From: Sphingomonas naasensis
GTDB taxonomy: Bacteria > Pseudomonadota > Alphaproteobacteria > Sphingomonadales > Sphingomonadaceae
Reading direction: 5' to 3'
DNA: 64,000 nucleotides
Assembly: GCF_004792695.1 (NCBI RefSeq)
Contig: NZ_SRXU01000009.1
Span: 62,001 to 126,000, forward strand
Of this stretch, positions 41,728 through 50,678 are shown piece by piece. Under the pieces are notes generated by a model. That model had not been told where the DNA came from. It saw nothing but the letters and a program-made list of their open reading frames with translations, and did not search any database. Every line of letters starts with the position of its first letter. Position 1 is the stretch's first letter. The position numbers and the translations under genes are program-made.

Positions 41728-42254
41728 CCGCGAAAGCCCTCGCGGCGGATCTCGTAGACGACGTGCGGCATCATCACGCCCGCCATCACTCGTTGCTCGA
41801 CTCCCGGCCGCAGCACCCCGCCGATCTTCTCCATCGCCTTGCGCGAACGGACATTGTCCGCCCCGACCATGAAGGTTGCGGTCTCGACGAAGCGATGGAT
41901 GTGATCGAGCATCAGCCGCTTGATCTCGCGGTTATAGGTGCCGCCCCAACAGGCGCGCGCGATATAGGTCCAGCCGATCTCGATCTCGCTGGCATCGGCG
42001 AGATAGCCGTCATAGCGGCTCGACCCGATCACCGCGCCGGTTGCGCGGTCGAGGATCACCAGAGCGCCGCCCGAAGCGAGCCCGGCGTCGAAAAACGCAT
42101 CGAACACGTCGCGCTTCCAGCGATCGTGCGCGGGATGGACTTCCCAGATCAGCCGATCGCTGGCCACTGCGAACAGCGACTCGCGATCGTCCGCGGTCAT
42201 CGGGCGCAGCCGGACGAGCGCGCCTTCGAGGATGGGTTGACGATCGGGCGCCAT
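41724..42254 (-). CDS. GNAT N-acetyltransferase (RimJ/RimL-like)
   Basis: The 176-residue protein resembles the Acetyltransf_3 group: LRPMTADDRESLFAVA, GALVILDRATGAVIGSSRY, EIEIGWTYIARACWGGTYNREIKRLMLDH and VGADNVRSRKAMEKIGGVLR. Substrate unknown. It is sandwiched between the acyl-CoA dehydrogenase and CoA-transferase genes with overlapping ends, so it is co-transcribed with them. Confidence 0.87.
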   Translation of the reverse strand: MAPDRQPILEGALVRLRPMTADDRESLFAVASDRLIWEVHPAHDRWKRDVFDAFFDAGLASGGALVILDRATGAVIGSSRYDGYLADASEIEIGWTYIARACWGGTYNREIKRLMLDHIHRFVETATFMVGADNVRSRKAMEKIGGVLRPGVEQRVMAGVMMPHVVYEIRREGFRG

Positions 42255-43438
42255 CAGAACGCCGCGATCCCGGTGATCGCGCGGCCGAGGATCAGCCCGT
42301 GCACGTCGTGCGTGCCTTCATAGGTGTTGACCGTCTCGAGGTTGATCGCGTGGCGCATCACGTGGAATTCGGCCGAGATGCCGTTGCCGCCATGCATGTC
42401 GCGTGCGACGCGGGCGATATCGAGCGCCTTGCCGCAATTGTTGCGCTTGATGATGCTGATCGTCTCGGGGGCGAGTGCGCCTTCGTCGAACAGCCGGCCC
42501 GCGCGCAGCGCCGCCTGCAGCCCGAGCGCGATCTCGGTCTCCATATTGGCGAGCTTGAGCTGGACGAGCTGGTTCGCCGCCAGTGGCTTGCCGAACTGGG
42601 CGCGATCGAGCGTGTATTGCCGCGCGGCGTGCATGCAGGCCTCGGCGGCGCCCATCGTCCCCCACGCGATGCCGTAGCGTGCGCGGTTGAGGCAGCCGAA
42701 CGGCCCCTTGAGCCCCTGAACTTCGGGCAGCAATGCGTCCTCGCCGACCTCGACGCCGTCCATCACGATCTCGCCGGTGATGCTCGCGCGCAGCGAGAGC
42801 TTGCCCTCGATCTTGGGCGCCGACAGGCCCTTCATACCCTTTTCGAGGACGAATCCCTTGATCCCGCCGCCATGGGCGTCGCTCTTCGCCCAGACGACGA
42901 AGACGTCCGCGATCGGCGAGTTGGTGATCCACATCTTGGTGCCGGTGAGGCGATAGCCGCCATCGATCTTCTCGGCGCGAGTGCGCATCCCGCCTGGATC
43001 CGATCCGGCATCGGGCTCGGTCAGGCCGAAGCAGCCGATCCATTCGCCGGTGGCGAGCCTCGGCAGATATTTCCGCTTCTGCGCCTCGGTGCCATAGGCG
43101 AAGATCGGGTGCATCACGAGGCTGCTCTGCACCGACATCGCCGAGCGATAGCCCGAATCGACGCGTTCGACCTCGCGCGCGACCAGCCCATAGGCGACAT
43201 AGCCGAGCCCGGCGCCGCCATAGCTTTCGGGGATGGTCGGGCCGAGCAGCCCCAGCGCGCCCATCTCGGCCATGATCTCGCGGTCGAACCGCTCCTCGAG
43301 GAACGCGCTGGTCACCCGCGGCAGCAGCTCGCCCTGCGCATAATCGCGCGCGGCGCCCTGCACCATGCGCTCCTCGTCGGTCAGCTGCGCATCGAGCGCG
43401 AACGGATCCTGCCAGTCAAACCGGCCCATCTCTGCCAT
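42254..43438 (-). CDS. gcdH: Acyl-CoA dehydrogenase, glutaryl-CoA dehydrogenase type
   Basis: The 394-residue flavoenzyme has CFGLTEPDAGSDPGGMRT and KMWITNSPIADVFVVWAK (FAD and substrate loop), RYGIAWGTMGAAEACMHAARQYTLDRAQFGKPLAANQLVQ, and the catalytic Glu in NLETVNTYEGTHDVHGLILGRAITGI, all characteristic of glutaryl-CoA dehydrogenase. That enzyme oxidises and decarboxylates glutaryl-CoA to crotonyl-CoA. The adjacent CoA-transferase supports this role. Confidence 0.87.
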   Translation of the reverse strand: MAEMGRFDWQDPFALDAQLTDEERMVQGAARDYAQGELLPRVTSAFLEERFDREIMAEMGALGLLGPTIPESYGGAGLGYVAYGLVAREVERVDSGYRSAMSVQSSLVMHPIFAYGTEAQKRKYLPRLATGEWIGCFGLTEPDAGSDPGGMRTRAEKIDGGYRLTGTKMWITNSPIADVFVVWAKSDAHGGGIKGFVLEKGMKGLSAPKIEGKLSLRASITGEIVMDGVEVGEDALLPEVQGLKGPFGCLNRARYGIAWGTMGAAEACMHAARQYTLDRAQFGKPLAANQLVQLKLANMETEIALGLQAALRAGRLFDEGALAPETISIIKRNNCGKALDIARVARDMHGGNGISAEFHVMRHAINLETVNTYEGTHDVHGLILGRAITGIAAF

Positions 43439-43448
43439 GTGTCTTCCT

Positions 43449-44309
43449 TCAGCTGGCTGCCGGGCGCGCGACGGGTGCCGCGGCCGGCGGCGTCGGGGCC
43501 GGCGCTTCGAGCGCGGCCCGTTCGATCTCGAACAATCCCTGGCGCGCCGCGATATAGCGTTTGGCGGCGCTCACCCAGCTCTCCGCGCTCGCGACGCCGG
43601 GCATGTGCACCACCTCGGCGAGCGCCGCCTCGACATCGCCGTGATCGAGCGCGAGCCGCGCGCGGCGTAGCCGGTCCGATGTGCGCGGGCTCGGCGATTC
43701 GGCCTGGCGGAGCACGACGAGGTCGCCGAGCACGCGGCGGACGCGCATCCACATGCTGTCGTCGGCGCCGGTGGCGAGCCGCGGCGCGATCGTTCCGAGC
43801 GCCAGCCGCAGATCGCCGAGCGTCACCGGCTCGGCCGATGCGCGCAGGATCGTCGCCACCGCTTCGCCATGGTCCTCGGCGAAGCGCTGGCGCAGCTGGC
43901 CTTCGAGCGGGCCGAGCGGCTGGCCGCGCTCGAGCGCGCGGCGCACCCCTGCCGCGATCAGCAACTGCTCGGCGCGACTGGCATAATTGGCGGCGTTGCG
44001 CGCGCTGCCGCTGACGTCGCGCAGGCGCAGCTCGAGCTGGTCGAGCTTGCCGGCAAGCTCCTGCTCGCGCGCATTCAGCGTGGCGATATCGGTGCCGGCG
44101 GGCAGCGTCGCGGCGCGATTCGGCTCGGGCTGCGCCGCTTCGATCGGCGCGGGCACGGGAGTCGGCCCAGTCGCGATGCCGCCGCCGCCGAGCTGGAAGG
44201 CGGCCGCGGTCACGGCGATTCCGCCAGCAAAGGCAAGGCCGCCAATGAGATAGTGGGTCCGCGTATCGGCGCCGCGGGTGGGCTCCGCCGCGAGGGGCTC
44301 GTCGCTCAT
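43449..44309 (-). CDS. Mitofilin-like inner membrane protein (hem cluster)
   Basis: The 286-residue protein has one transmembrane segment (THYLIGGLAFAGGIAVTAAAFQL, about 19-41), a Pro-rich stretch, a predicted coiled coil (TLNAREQELAGKLDQLELRLRD) and a C-terminal helical region (ALDHGDVEAALAEVVHMPG) typical of the COG4223/Mic60-like proteins placed after hemD in alphaproteobacteria. It probably organises the inner membrane or haem enzymes. It ends with low-complexity Ala/Pro. Confidence 0.8.
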   Translation of the reverse strand: MSDEPLAAEPTRGADTRTHYLIGGLAFAGGIAVTAAAFQLGGGGIATGPTPVPAPIEAAQPEPNRAATLPAGTDIATLNAREQELAGKLDQLELRLRDVSGSARNAANYASRAEQLLIAAGVRRALERGQPLGPLEGQLRQRFAEDHGEAVATILRASAEPVTLGDLRLALGTIAPRLATGADDSMWMRVRRVLGDLVVLRQAESPSPRTSDRLRRARLALDHGDVEAALAEVVHMPGVASAESWVSAAKRYIAARQGLFEIERAALEAPAPTPPAAAPVARPAAS

Positions 44310-44340
44310 GCCCCCCTTATTCGCCGCGCCGCCCGCGCGG

Positions 44341-45009
44341 TCAATCGGCGAGCGCGATCGCCGCGGCGATCATTGCTTCGCTGCTGACCGTCCGGGGCAC
44401 CACCAGTTGCTCCCAGCCGCCCCCCGCCGCTGCCGCCGCCGGCGCGCTGACGGCGACCAGCGCGATGCCGCCGCGATCGATTCCCGCGGCGTCGACCAAT
44501 TCGGCGAGCCACGCGGCGGCGCGCGCCGATTGCACCAGCGCGATGCTGCCGGCGAGGCCGGTCAGCGCCTCGGGCGTGCGGGGTTCGCTGGCATAGACGG
44601 TGCGCACCGCGCCGACGATTCCGCCCGCCGCGATCGTTCGCTCGCGCCCGGCCAGATGCAGCGCGCGGCGAATCCCCGCCGCCTCTGCCTCGGCGAGCAA
44701 CGCGGCCGCGCCGTCCTCGCCGACATGCGCCACGTCGAAGCCCGCGCGCCGCGCCGCGTCGGCGGTCGCCTTGCCGACCGCGTGCACCGGCAGGCGGTGC
44801 AGCGTCGAAAGGCCCGGCCCGCCATGGCGCAGCGCATTGGCGCTGGTCAGGATCAACGCGTCGAAATCCTCCGCGGCGGGGATCTGCCACGCCACCGGGC
44901 GCACGTCGAACAGCGGCAGGCGGATCGCGCGGCGCCCGCGCGCCTCGATCGCCGCGGCGGTCACGCGGTTGCCCGGCTCGGGCCGCAGCACCGCGATCGC
45001 GCGGCTCAT
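44341..45009 (-). CDS. hemD: Uroporphyrinogen-III synthase
   Basis: The 222-residue protein has the weakly conserved HemD pattern: RAIAVLRPEPGNRVTAAAIEARGRRAIRLPLFDVRP, DALILTSANALRHG, VHAVGKATADAARRAGF and a C-terminal VPRTVSSEAMIAAAIALAD. It closes hydroxymethylbilane with ring-D inversion. Assignment rests partly on its position, since the start overlaps the hemC stop (ATGA) and the mitofilin-like gene follows. Confidence 0.9.
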   Translation of the reverse strand: MSRAIAVLRPEPGNRVTAAAIEARGRRAIRLPLFDVRPVAWQIPAAEDFDALILTSANALRHGGPGLSTLHRLPVHAVGKATADAARRAGFDVAHVGEDGAAALLAEAEAAGIRRALHLAGRERTIAAGGIVGAVRTVYASEPRTPEALTGLAGSIALVQSARAAAWLAELVDAAGIDRGGIALVAVSAPAAAAAGGGWEQLVVPRTVSSEAMIAAAIALAD

Positions 45010-45920
45010 CCGCCGAACAGCGCGCGGATCGCTTCGGGCGCGCGGAACAGCAAGTCGCGCGCCACGGCGATCGGCAGCGTCGGATCGGTCGGCGCGCCCG
45101 CTTCCTGCGCCGCGACATGGACGCTGCCGTCTTCCGAGAGCAGCTCGGCGCGCAGGGTCATGATCGCGCCCTCGATCACCGCCAGCGCCGCGACCGGCGA
45201 ATGGCAATCGGCCTTGAGCGCCGCGAGCAGGCCCCTTTCCGCGGTCACGCAGGCATGCGTTTCGGGATGGTCGATCTTCGCCAGCAGCGCGCGGGCATGC
45301 GCGTCGTCGGCGCGGCACTCGATCCCCACCGCGCCCTGCGCCGGCGCCGGCAGCATCAGATTGATCGGGATCGGCGTGCCGACGTCATGACGTCTCAATC
45401 GATCGAGCCCCGCGGCGGCGAGCAGCGTTGCGTCGACTTCCCCGGCGGCGAGCTTGGCGAGGCGGGTGTCGACATTGCCGCGGAACAGCACGATCTCGAG
45501 ATCGGGCCGCAGCCGGCGCAGCTGCGCGGCGCGGCGCGGCGAGCTGGTGCCCACCACCGCGCGCACGCCGAGCGCATCGATCGAATCGGCGCCGATCAGC
45601 CGATCCTGCACGTCGGCGCGCGGGAGCATCGCCGCGATCGCGATCTCCGCCGGACGGAAGGTCTCGACGTCCTTCATCGAATGCACCGCCGCGTCGATCT
45701 CGCCGTCGAGCAATGCGCGGTCGAGCTCCTTGGTCCACAGCGCCTTGCCGCCGATCTCGGCGAGCGCGCGGTCCTGCACCTTGTCGCCGGTGGTGCGGAT
45801 CGGAACGATCGTGATCGCATCGGGCGCCAGCGCATGCGCGGCGGCGAGCGCATCGCGCACGAGATGGGCCTGTGTGAGGGCAAGCGGCGAGCCGCGGGTG
45901 CCGAGGCGGAAGATGGGCAT
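45006..45920 (-). CDS. hemC: Hydroxymethylbilane synthase
   Basis: The 304-residue enzyme has FRLGTRGSPLALTQAHLVRDAL, HSMKDVETFRPAEIAIAAMLPRADVQDRLIG, GTSSPRRAAQLRRLRPDLEIVLFRGNVDTRLAKL and the dipyrromethane Cys in LKADCHSPVAALA. It polymerises porphobilinogen. The start is MPIFRLGTRGSP; a longer open frame upstream is antisense to tsaD. Only 36 bases separate it from the divergent tsaD. Confidence 0.95.
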   Translation of the reverse strand: MPIFRLGTRGSPLALTQAHLVRDALAAAHALAPDAITIVPIRTTGDKVQDRALAEIGGKALWTKELDRALLDGEIDAAVHSMKDVETFRPAEIAIAAMLPRADVQDRLIGADSIDALGVRAVVGTSSPRRAAQLRRLRPDLEIVLFRGNVDTRLAKLAAGEVDATLLAAAGLDRLRRHDVGTPIPINLMLPAPAQGAVGIECRADDAHARALLAKIDHPETHACVTAERGLLAALKADCHSPVAALAVIEGAIMTLRAELLSEDGSVHVAAQEAGAPTDPTLPIAVARDLLFRAPEAIRALFGG

Positions 45921-45956
45921 GCTTGCGCTAATGCCCCCGCGGACTAATTGGATGCA

Positions 45957-46982
45957 ATGGCGCTGATCCTTGGCCTCGAATCGAGTTGCGACGAAACCGC
46001 CGCCGCGCTGGTGACCAGCGATCGTCGCATCCTCGCGCACAAGCTCGCCGGCCAGGAAGCCGCGCACCGCCCCTATGGCGGCGTCGTTCCCGAGATCGCG
46101 GCGCGCGCGCATGTCGAGGTGATGGCGCCTCTGGTCGAGGCCGCGCTCGCCGAAGCCGGGGTGACGCTGGATCAGGTCGACGCGATCGCCGCCACCGCCG
46201 GGCCCGGGCTGATCGGCGGGGTCATGGTCGGGCTCGTCACCGGCAAGGCGCTCGCGCTCGCCAGCGGCAAGCCGCTGATCGCGGTCAACCATCTCGAAGG
46301 CCATGGCCTATCGCCGCGGCTCGCCGATCCCGATCTCGCCTTTCCCTATCTGCTGCTGCTCGTATCGGGCGGGCATTGCCAGCTGCTGCTCGTCGAGGGC
46401 GTCGGCGCCTATCGTCGCCTCGCCACCACGATCGACGATGCCGCCGGCGAGGCCTTCGACAAGACCGCCAAGCTGCTCGGGCTCGGCTTTCCCGGCGGGC
46501 CGGCCGTCGAGAAGGCCGCGGTGCGGGGCGATCCGCGGGCCGTCCCGCTCCCGCGCCCGCTGCTCGGCTCGGCCGAGCCGCATTTCTCCTTCGCAGGACT
46601 CAAGAGCGCCGTCGCGAGAGTCGTCGGCCAGTACAGCGCCGAGGATATCGCCGCGTCGTTCCAGCAGGCGGTGGTCGATTGCCTGCTCGATCGCACCCGT
46701 CGCGCGCTCGAATCGGTCGAGGCCAGCGCGCTGGTCGTCGCCGGCGGCGTCGCGGCCAATGCCAGCGTCCGCGCCGCGCTCGAGCGGCTCGCCGGCGAGC
46801 ACGGCCGGCGCTTCGTCGCGCCGCCGCTATGGCTGTGCACCGACAATGCCGCGATGATCGCCTGGGCCGGCGTCGAGCGTTTCGCCGCGGGTCTCACCGA
46901 CCCGCTCGATTTCCCCGCGCGGCCGCGCTGGCCGCTCGATCCGGGGGCAGAGAAGGTGCGCGGCGCAGGAGTGAAGGCATGA
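45957..46982 (+). CDS. tsaD: tRNA threonylcarbamoyladenosine transferase TsaD
   Basis: The 341-residue ASKHA protein has ILGLESSCDETAAALV, PEIAARAHVE, metal ligands in NHLEGHGLS (family H-x-x-x-H), LLVSGGHCQLLLV and GVAANASVRAAL. It attaches threonylcarbamoyl to A37 of ANN-decoding tRNAs. The start at MALILGLESS is preferred to a TTG three codons upstream. It is coupled to gpsA. Confidence 0.95.
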   Translation: MALILGLESSCDETAAALVTSDRRILAHKLAGQEAAHRPYGGVVPEIAARAHVEVMAPLVEAALAEAGVTLDQVDAIAATAGPGLIGGVMVGLVTGKALALASGKPLIAVNHLEGHGLSPRLADPDLAFPYLLLLVSGGHCQLLLVEGVGAYRRLATTIDDAAGEAFDKTAKLLGLGFPGGPAVEKAAVRGDPRAVPLPRPLLGSAEPHFSFAGLKSAVARVVGQYSAEDIAASFQQAVVDCLLDRTRRALESVEASALVVAGGVAANASVRAALERLAGEHGRRFVAPPLWLCTDNAAMIAWAGVERFAAGLTDPLDFPARPRWPLDPGAEKVRGAGVKA

Positions 46983-47956
46983 GGATCGCAGTGATCGGTG
47001 GTGGCGCCTGGGGCACCGCGCTCGCGCAGGTCGCCGCGCGCGGCGGCCAGCCGGTGACGCTCTGGGCGCGCGAACCCGAGGTCGTGGAAGGCGTCAACGT
47101 CAATCACGAGAACCGCGCGTTCCTCGCCGGCGTCGCGCTTTCGCCGACCATCCGCGCCACCGGCGACCTCGCCGATCTGGCAGGGCACGACGCGCTGCTC
47201 GTCGTCGCCCCCGCCCAGCATGTCCGCGCGGTACTGGGCGCCGCGCCGGTCGGGTCCACGCCGCTGGTGCTCTGCGCCAAGGGGATCGAGACCGGCAGCC
47301 GGCTGCTCGTCGGCGAGGTCGCGCAGCAAGTCGCGCCCGCCGCGCCGATCGCAGTGCTTTCCGGCCCCACCTTCGCGCACGAGGTCGCTGCCGGAAAGCC
47401 GACCGCGGTGACGCTCGCCTGCGAGGACGAAGACCTGCGCAACCGCCTCGCCGAGCGCATCGTCGACCCCGCCTTTCGCGTCTATGGCTCGGCGGACGTC
47501 ATCGGCGCCGAGATCGGCGGGGCGGTCAAAAACGTCCTCGCGATCGCCTGCGGGGTGGTCGAGGGCGCGGGGCTCGGGCTCAACGCCCGCGCCGCGCTGA
47601 TCGCGCGCGGTTTCGCCGAGATGACGCGCTTCGGGCTCGCGCGTGGCGGTCAGGCCGAGACGCTCACCGGGCTGTCGGGGCTCGGCGATCTCGTCCTCAC
47701 CTGCAGCTCGACCAATTCGCGCAATTTCTCGCTCGGCGTCGGGCTCGGCCAAGGCAGAAGCGCCGCCGCGTTGCTCGCCGATCGCAAGACCGTCGCCGAG
47801 GGCGCGCACACCGCGCCCGTGCTCCGCGAGGCGGCGCGCGCGGCGAGCGTCGACATGCCGGTGGTCGAGGCGGTCAATGCGCTGCTCGAGGGCGTCCCCG
47901 TCCGCCAAATCGTCGAGGCCCTGCTCAGCCGCCCGTTGCGCGAGGAAGCGCAATGA
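46979..47956 (+). CDS. gpsA: Glycerol-3-phosphate dehydrogenase (NAD(P)+)
   Basis: The 325-residue enzyme has the dinucleotide fold RIAVIGGGAWGTALAQVAA, CAKGIETGSRLLVGEV, VLSGPTFAHEVAAGKPTAVTLA, the catalytic Lys in EIGGAVKNVLAIACGV and LSGLGDLVLTCSSTNSRNFSLGVGLGQG. It makes sn-glycerol 3-phosphate for phospholipids. The tsaD-gpsA-DUF1697 genes overlap by 4 bases each. Confidence 0.95.
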   Translation: MRIAVIGGGAWGTALAQVAARGGQPVTLWAREPEVVEGVNVNHENRAFLAGVALSPTIRATGDLADLAGHDALLVVAPAQHVRAVLGAAPVGSTPLVLCAKGIETGSRLLVGEVAQQVAPAAPIAVLSGPTFAHEVAAGKPTAVTLACEDEDLRNRLAERIVDPAFRVYGSADVIGAEIGGAVKNVLAIACGVVEGAGLGLNARAALIARGFAEMTRFGLARGGQAETLTGLSGLGDLVLTCSSTNSRNFSLGVGLGQGRSAAALLADRKTVAEGAHTAPVLREAARAASVDMPVVEAVNALLEGVPVRQIVEALLSRPLREEAQ

Positions 47957-48489
47957 AATGGGCGGCGATGCTGCGCGGCATCAATCTCGGCAAACGCCAG
48001 CTCAAATCGGCCGAATTGAAGGCAGTGGTCGAGGGGATGGGCTTCACCGAGGTCAAGACGATCCTCGCCTCGGGCAATGTCGTGTTCGAGGCGGGCGACG
48101 CGAAGCCCGAGGCGATCGAGCGCGATCTTCATGCCGCGCTGGAGAAAGCGACCGGGCTCAAGTCCGAGGTCTTCGTCCGCGATCGCGCCGAACTCGCCGA
48201 ACTGGTCGAGAACAACCCCTTTCCGGCGGAAGCCCGCGAGCGGCCGAGCTTCCTGGTGGTCAGCTTCCATCGCGAGCCGGTCGACAAGGCGGCGATCGAG
48301 CGGGTGGCGCACTGCTATGACGGCCCCGAACGGATGGTCGTGATCGACCGCGAGCTGGTCACCGATTTCCCCGACGGCCAAGGCCGCTCGAATCTGATTC
48401 CGGTGATGCAGAAGGCCAAGCTCTCGCAGGCCAACACCGGCCGCAACTGGAACACCGTTCTCAAGCTGCTCGCCGCGCTCGACGGCTAG
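47953..48489 (+). CDS. DUF1697 family protein
   Basis: The 178-residue protein has the DUF1697 pattern: KWAAMLRGINLGKRQLKSAELKAVVEGMGFTEVKTILASGNVVFEA, FPAEARERPSFLVVSF and QAKLSQANTGRNWNTVLKL-like end. Function unknown. Its TAG stop is in CTAG 48486-48489, which also contains the stop of the facing DUF1674 gene. Confidence 0.9.
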   Translation: MKWAAMLRGINLGKRQLKSAELKAVVEGMGFTEVKTILASGNVVFEAGDAKPEAIERDLHAALEKATGLKSEVFVRDRAELAELVENNPFPAEARERPSFLVVSFHREPVDKAAIERVAHCYDGPERMVVIDRELVTDFPDGQGRSNLIPVMQKAKLSQANTGRNWNTVLKLLAALDG

Positions 48490-48638
48490 AAGTCGACCGC
48501 GACTCCCTTGCGCTCCCAATCGCCGTAGCGAGTCGGGTCGAGCGGGTCGTTCGAAGGGGACGCGGGCGCGGGTTTGGGCACCGGCGGGCTCTTCGAGAGA
48601 TGCTGCGGGGGCTTCACATGGCTCGGGCGCTGGCCCAT
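48486..48638 (-). CDS. DUF1674/SDHAF4-like protein
   Basis: The 50-residue protein has a Pro/Lys-rich N-terminus and the conserved C-terminal DPLDPTRYGDWERKGVAVDF of the DUF1674 family. The eukaryotic homologue SDHAF4 helps load FAD-bound SdhA into succinate dehydrogenase, so a similar role is plausible. The start MGQRPSHVK is chosen; upstream in-frame Met codons add an unconserved leader. It is divergent from and slightly upstream of rsmB. Confidence 0.85.
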   Translation of the reverse strand: MGQRPSHVKPPQHLSKSPPVPKPAPASPSNDPLDPTRYGDWERKGVAVDF

Positions 48639-48651
48639 GGCACTGGCTCCA

Positions 48652-49944
48652 ATGAGTAAAGCCCCCAATCGTCCCCGCCGCCCGGGCGGTCAAGAGCCGG
48701 ATGCCCCGGGCGTCCCCGCGCGCCGCGCCGCACTGAAGCTGCTCGACGCGGTGCTGCGCCGCGGCCTCGCGCTCGAGCAGGCGCTCGATTCGGCCGCGCA
48801 GGGTCTCGCGCCCAACGATCGCGGCCTTGCCCATGCCATCGCCGCCGAATCGCTGCGCCGCCTCCCCGATCTCGATGCGCTGATCGATTCGGCGACCCAG
48901 CGCGACTTGCCCGAGGACGCCAAGGCGCGGTTCGCGTTGCGCATCGCGCTCGTCCAGGCGCTCGCGCTCGGCACCCCCGGCCATGCCGCGATCGCCACCG
49001 TGCTGCCGCTCGTCGATGGCGGCCCGCGCAAGCTGGTGCACGGCGTGTTCGGCACGCTGTCGCGGCAGGGCGCCACTTTGCCCGAGCCGCCGACGCTGCC
49101 CGATCCGGTGGCGCTGCGCTGGCACGCTGCCTGGGGCGACCAGATGATCGAGGATGCCGAGCGCGCGATCGCGGTCCCGCCGCCGCTCGACCTCACCCTG
49201 CGCGACCCGGCGCGCGCCCCCGATCTGCCGGGCCAGAGCCTGCTCCCCGGCCATCTCCGCCTCGACGAGCGCGCGTCCGTTCCCGGGATCGAAGGCTATG
49301 GCGAAGGCGATTGGTGGGTGCAGGATCTCGCCGCCTCGCTCCCCGCGCGGCTGCTCGGCAAGGGCGCAGGCACCGCGCTCGATCTGTGCGCCGCACCCGG
49401 CGGCAAGACGCTCCAGCTCGCCGCCGCCGGCTGGGAGGTCACCGCAGTCGACATCTCCGAAAGTCGTCTCGCGCGACTTGCCGAGAATCTCGATCGCACC
49501 GGACTGAAGGCGGACGTGGTCGCCGCCGATCTGCTGCGCTGGCAACCTTCCGCACCCGCCGACGCGGTGCTGCTCGACGCGCCGTGCAGCGCCACCGGCA
49601 TCTTCCGCCGCCACCCCGATGTGCTTCACCGCGTCCGCCCGTCGCTGATCGCCGAGATGGCCGCGCTGCAGACGCGCCTGCTCGCGCGCGCAGCCTTATG
49701 GGTGAAGCCGGGCGGCGCCCTCGTCTTCTCGACCTGCTCGCTCGAGCCGCAGGAAGGCGAAGCCCAGCTCGACGCCTTTCTCGCCGCGCATCCCGATTTC
49801 GCCCTCGATCCCGTCCGCGGCGAGGAATTGCCGAGAGGGATCGCGCCACGCGCGGACGGCAGCCTGCGCCTCCTCCCCGGCATGCTCGCCGATCAGGGCG
49901 GTCTCGACGGCTTCTTCATCGCCCGGCTGCGTCGCACCGGCTGA
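48652..49944 (+). CDS. rsmB: 16S rRNA m5C methyltransferase (RsmB family)
   Basis: The 430-residue protein has an N-terminal NusB-like domain (about 20-150: ARRAALKLLDAVLRRGLALEQALD, NDRGLAHAIAAESLRRL) and a Rossmann methyltransferase domain: LDLCAAPGGKTLQLAAAGWEVTAVD, DAPCSATGIFRRHPDV with one catalytic Cys, and FSTCSLEPQEGEAQL with the second. In E. coli RsmB methylates C967. The start MSKAPNRPRR is preferred; earlier Met codons overlap the DUF1674 gene. Confidence 0.92.
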   Translation: MSKAPNRPRRPGGQEPDAPGVPARRAALKLLDAVLRRGLALEQALDSAAQGLAPNDRGLAHAIAAESLRRLPDLDALIDSATQRDLPEDAKARFALRIALVQALALGTPGHAAIATVLPLVDGGPRKLVHGVFGTLSRQGATLPEPPTLPDPVALRWHAAWGDQMIEDAERAIAVPPPLDLTLRDPARAPDLPGQSLLPGHLRLDERASVPGIEGYGEGDWWVQDLAASLPARLLGKGAGTALDLCAAPGGKTLQLAAAGWEVTAVDISESRLARLAENLDRTGLKADVVAADLLRWQPSAPADAVLLDAPCSATGIFRRHPDVLHRVRPSLIAEMAALQTRLLARAALWVKPGGALVFSTCSLEPQEGEAQLDAFLAAHPDFALDPVRGEELPRGIAPRADGSLRLLPGMLADQGGLDGFFIARLRRTG

Positions 49945-50018
49945 AGCCGGTCATTTTCGGTACGATCGTCGAGCCCCGCGCTGTTGCGCCCGAGTCGCGC
50001 CATGCTAAGGATTCACCC

Positions 50019-50678
50019 ATGCCGCAGGTTCGCATCGCCCCCTCGATCCTTTCCGCCGATTTCGCCCGTCTCGGCGAGGAGATCCGCGCGATCGACGCCG
50101 CCGGGGCCGACTGGATCCATGTCGACGTCATGGACGGCCATTTCGTCCCCAACATCACGATCGGCCCGGGGGTGATCAAGGCGCTGCGCCCGCACACCGC
50201 CAAGCCCTTCGACGTCCATCTGATGATCGCGCCGGTCGATCCGCTGCTCGCCGCCTTCGCCGACGCCGGCGCCGACACGATCTCGGTCCATCCCGAGGCC
50301 GGGCCGCACCTCCATCGCACGCTCCAGACGATCAAGGCGCTCGGCAAGCGCGCCGGCGTGGTGCTGAACCCGGCGACCCCCGTCGACGTTGTCGACCATG
50401 TCATGGACCTGATCGACCTGATCCTCGTGATGAGCGTCAACCCCGGCTTTGGCGGGCAGAAGTTCATCGAGAGCCAGCTGCCCAAGATCAGCGAGCTGCG
50501 CCGCCGGATCACCGCGTCGGGCCGCGCGATCGATCTCGAGGTCGATGGCGGAGTCGATCGCGAGACCGCGCCGCGGGTGATCGCCGCGGGCGCCGACGCG
50601 CTGGTCGCCGGCACCGCCACCTTCACCGGTGGCCCCGATCGCTACGCCGCCAATATCGCGGCGCTGCGGGGCGGATGA
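50019..50678 (+). CDS. rpe: Ribulose-phosphate 3-epimerase
   Basis: The 219-residue TIM barrel has IAPSILSADFARLGEEIRAID, the metal-binding HVDVMDGHFVPNITIGP, DVHLMI, VMSVNPGFGGQKFI and EVDGGVDRETAPRVIAAGADALVAG. It interconverts ribulose 5-phosphate and xylulose 5-phosphate. It overlaps the heparinase-like gene by 4 bases. Confidence 0.95.
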   Translation: MPQVRIAPSILSADFARLGEEIRAIDAAGADWIHVDVMDGHFVPNITIGPGVIKALRPHTAKPFDVHLMIAPVDPLLAAFADAGADTISVHPEAGPHLHRTLQTIKALGKRAGVVLNPATPVDVVDHVMDLIDLILVMSVNPGFGGQKFIESQLPKISELRRRITASGRAIDLEVDGGVDRETAPRVIAAGADALVAGTATFTGGPDRYAANIAALRGG

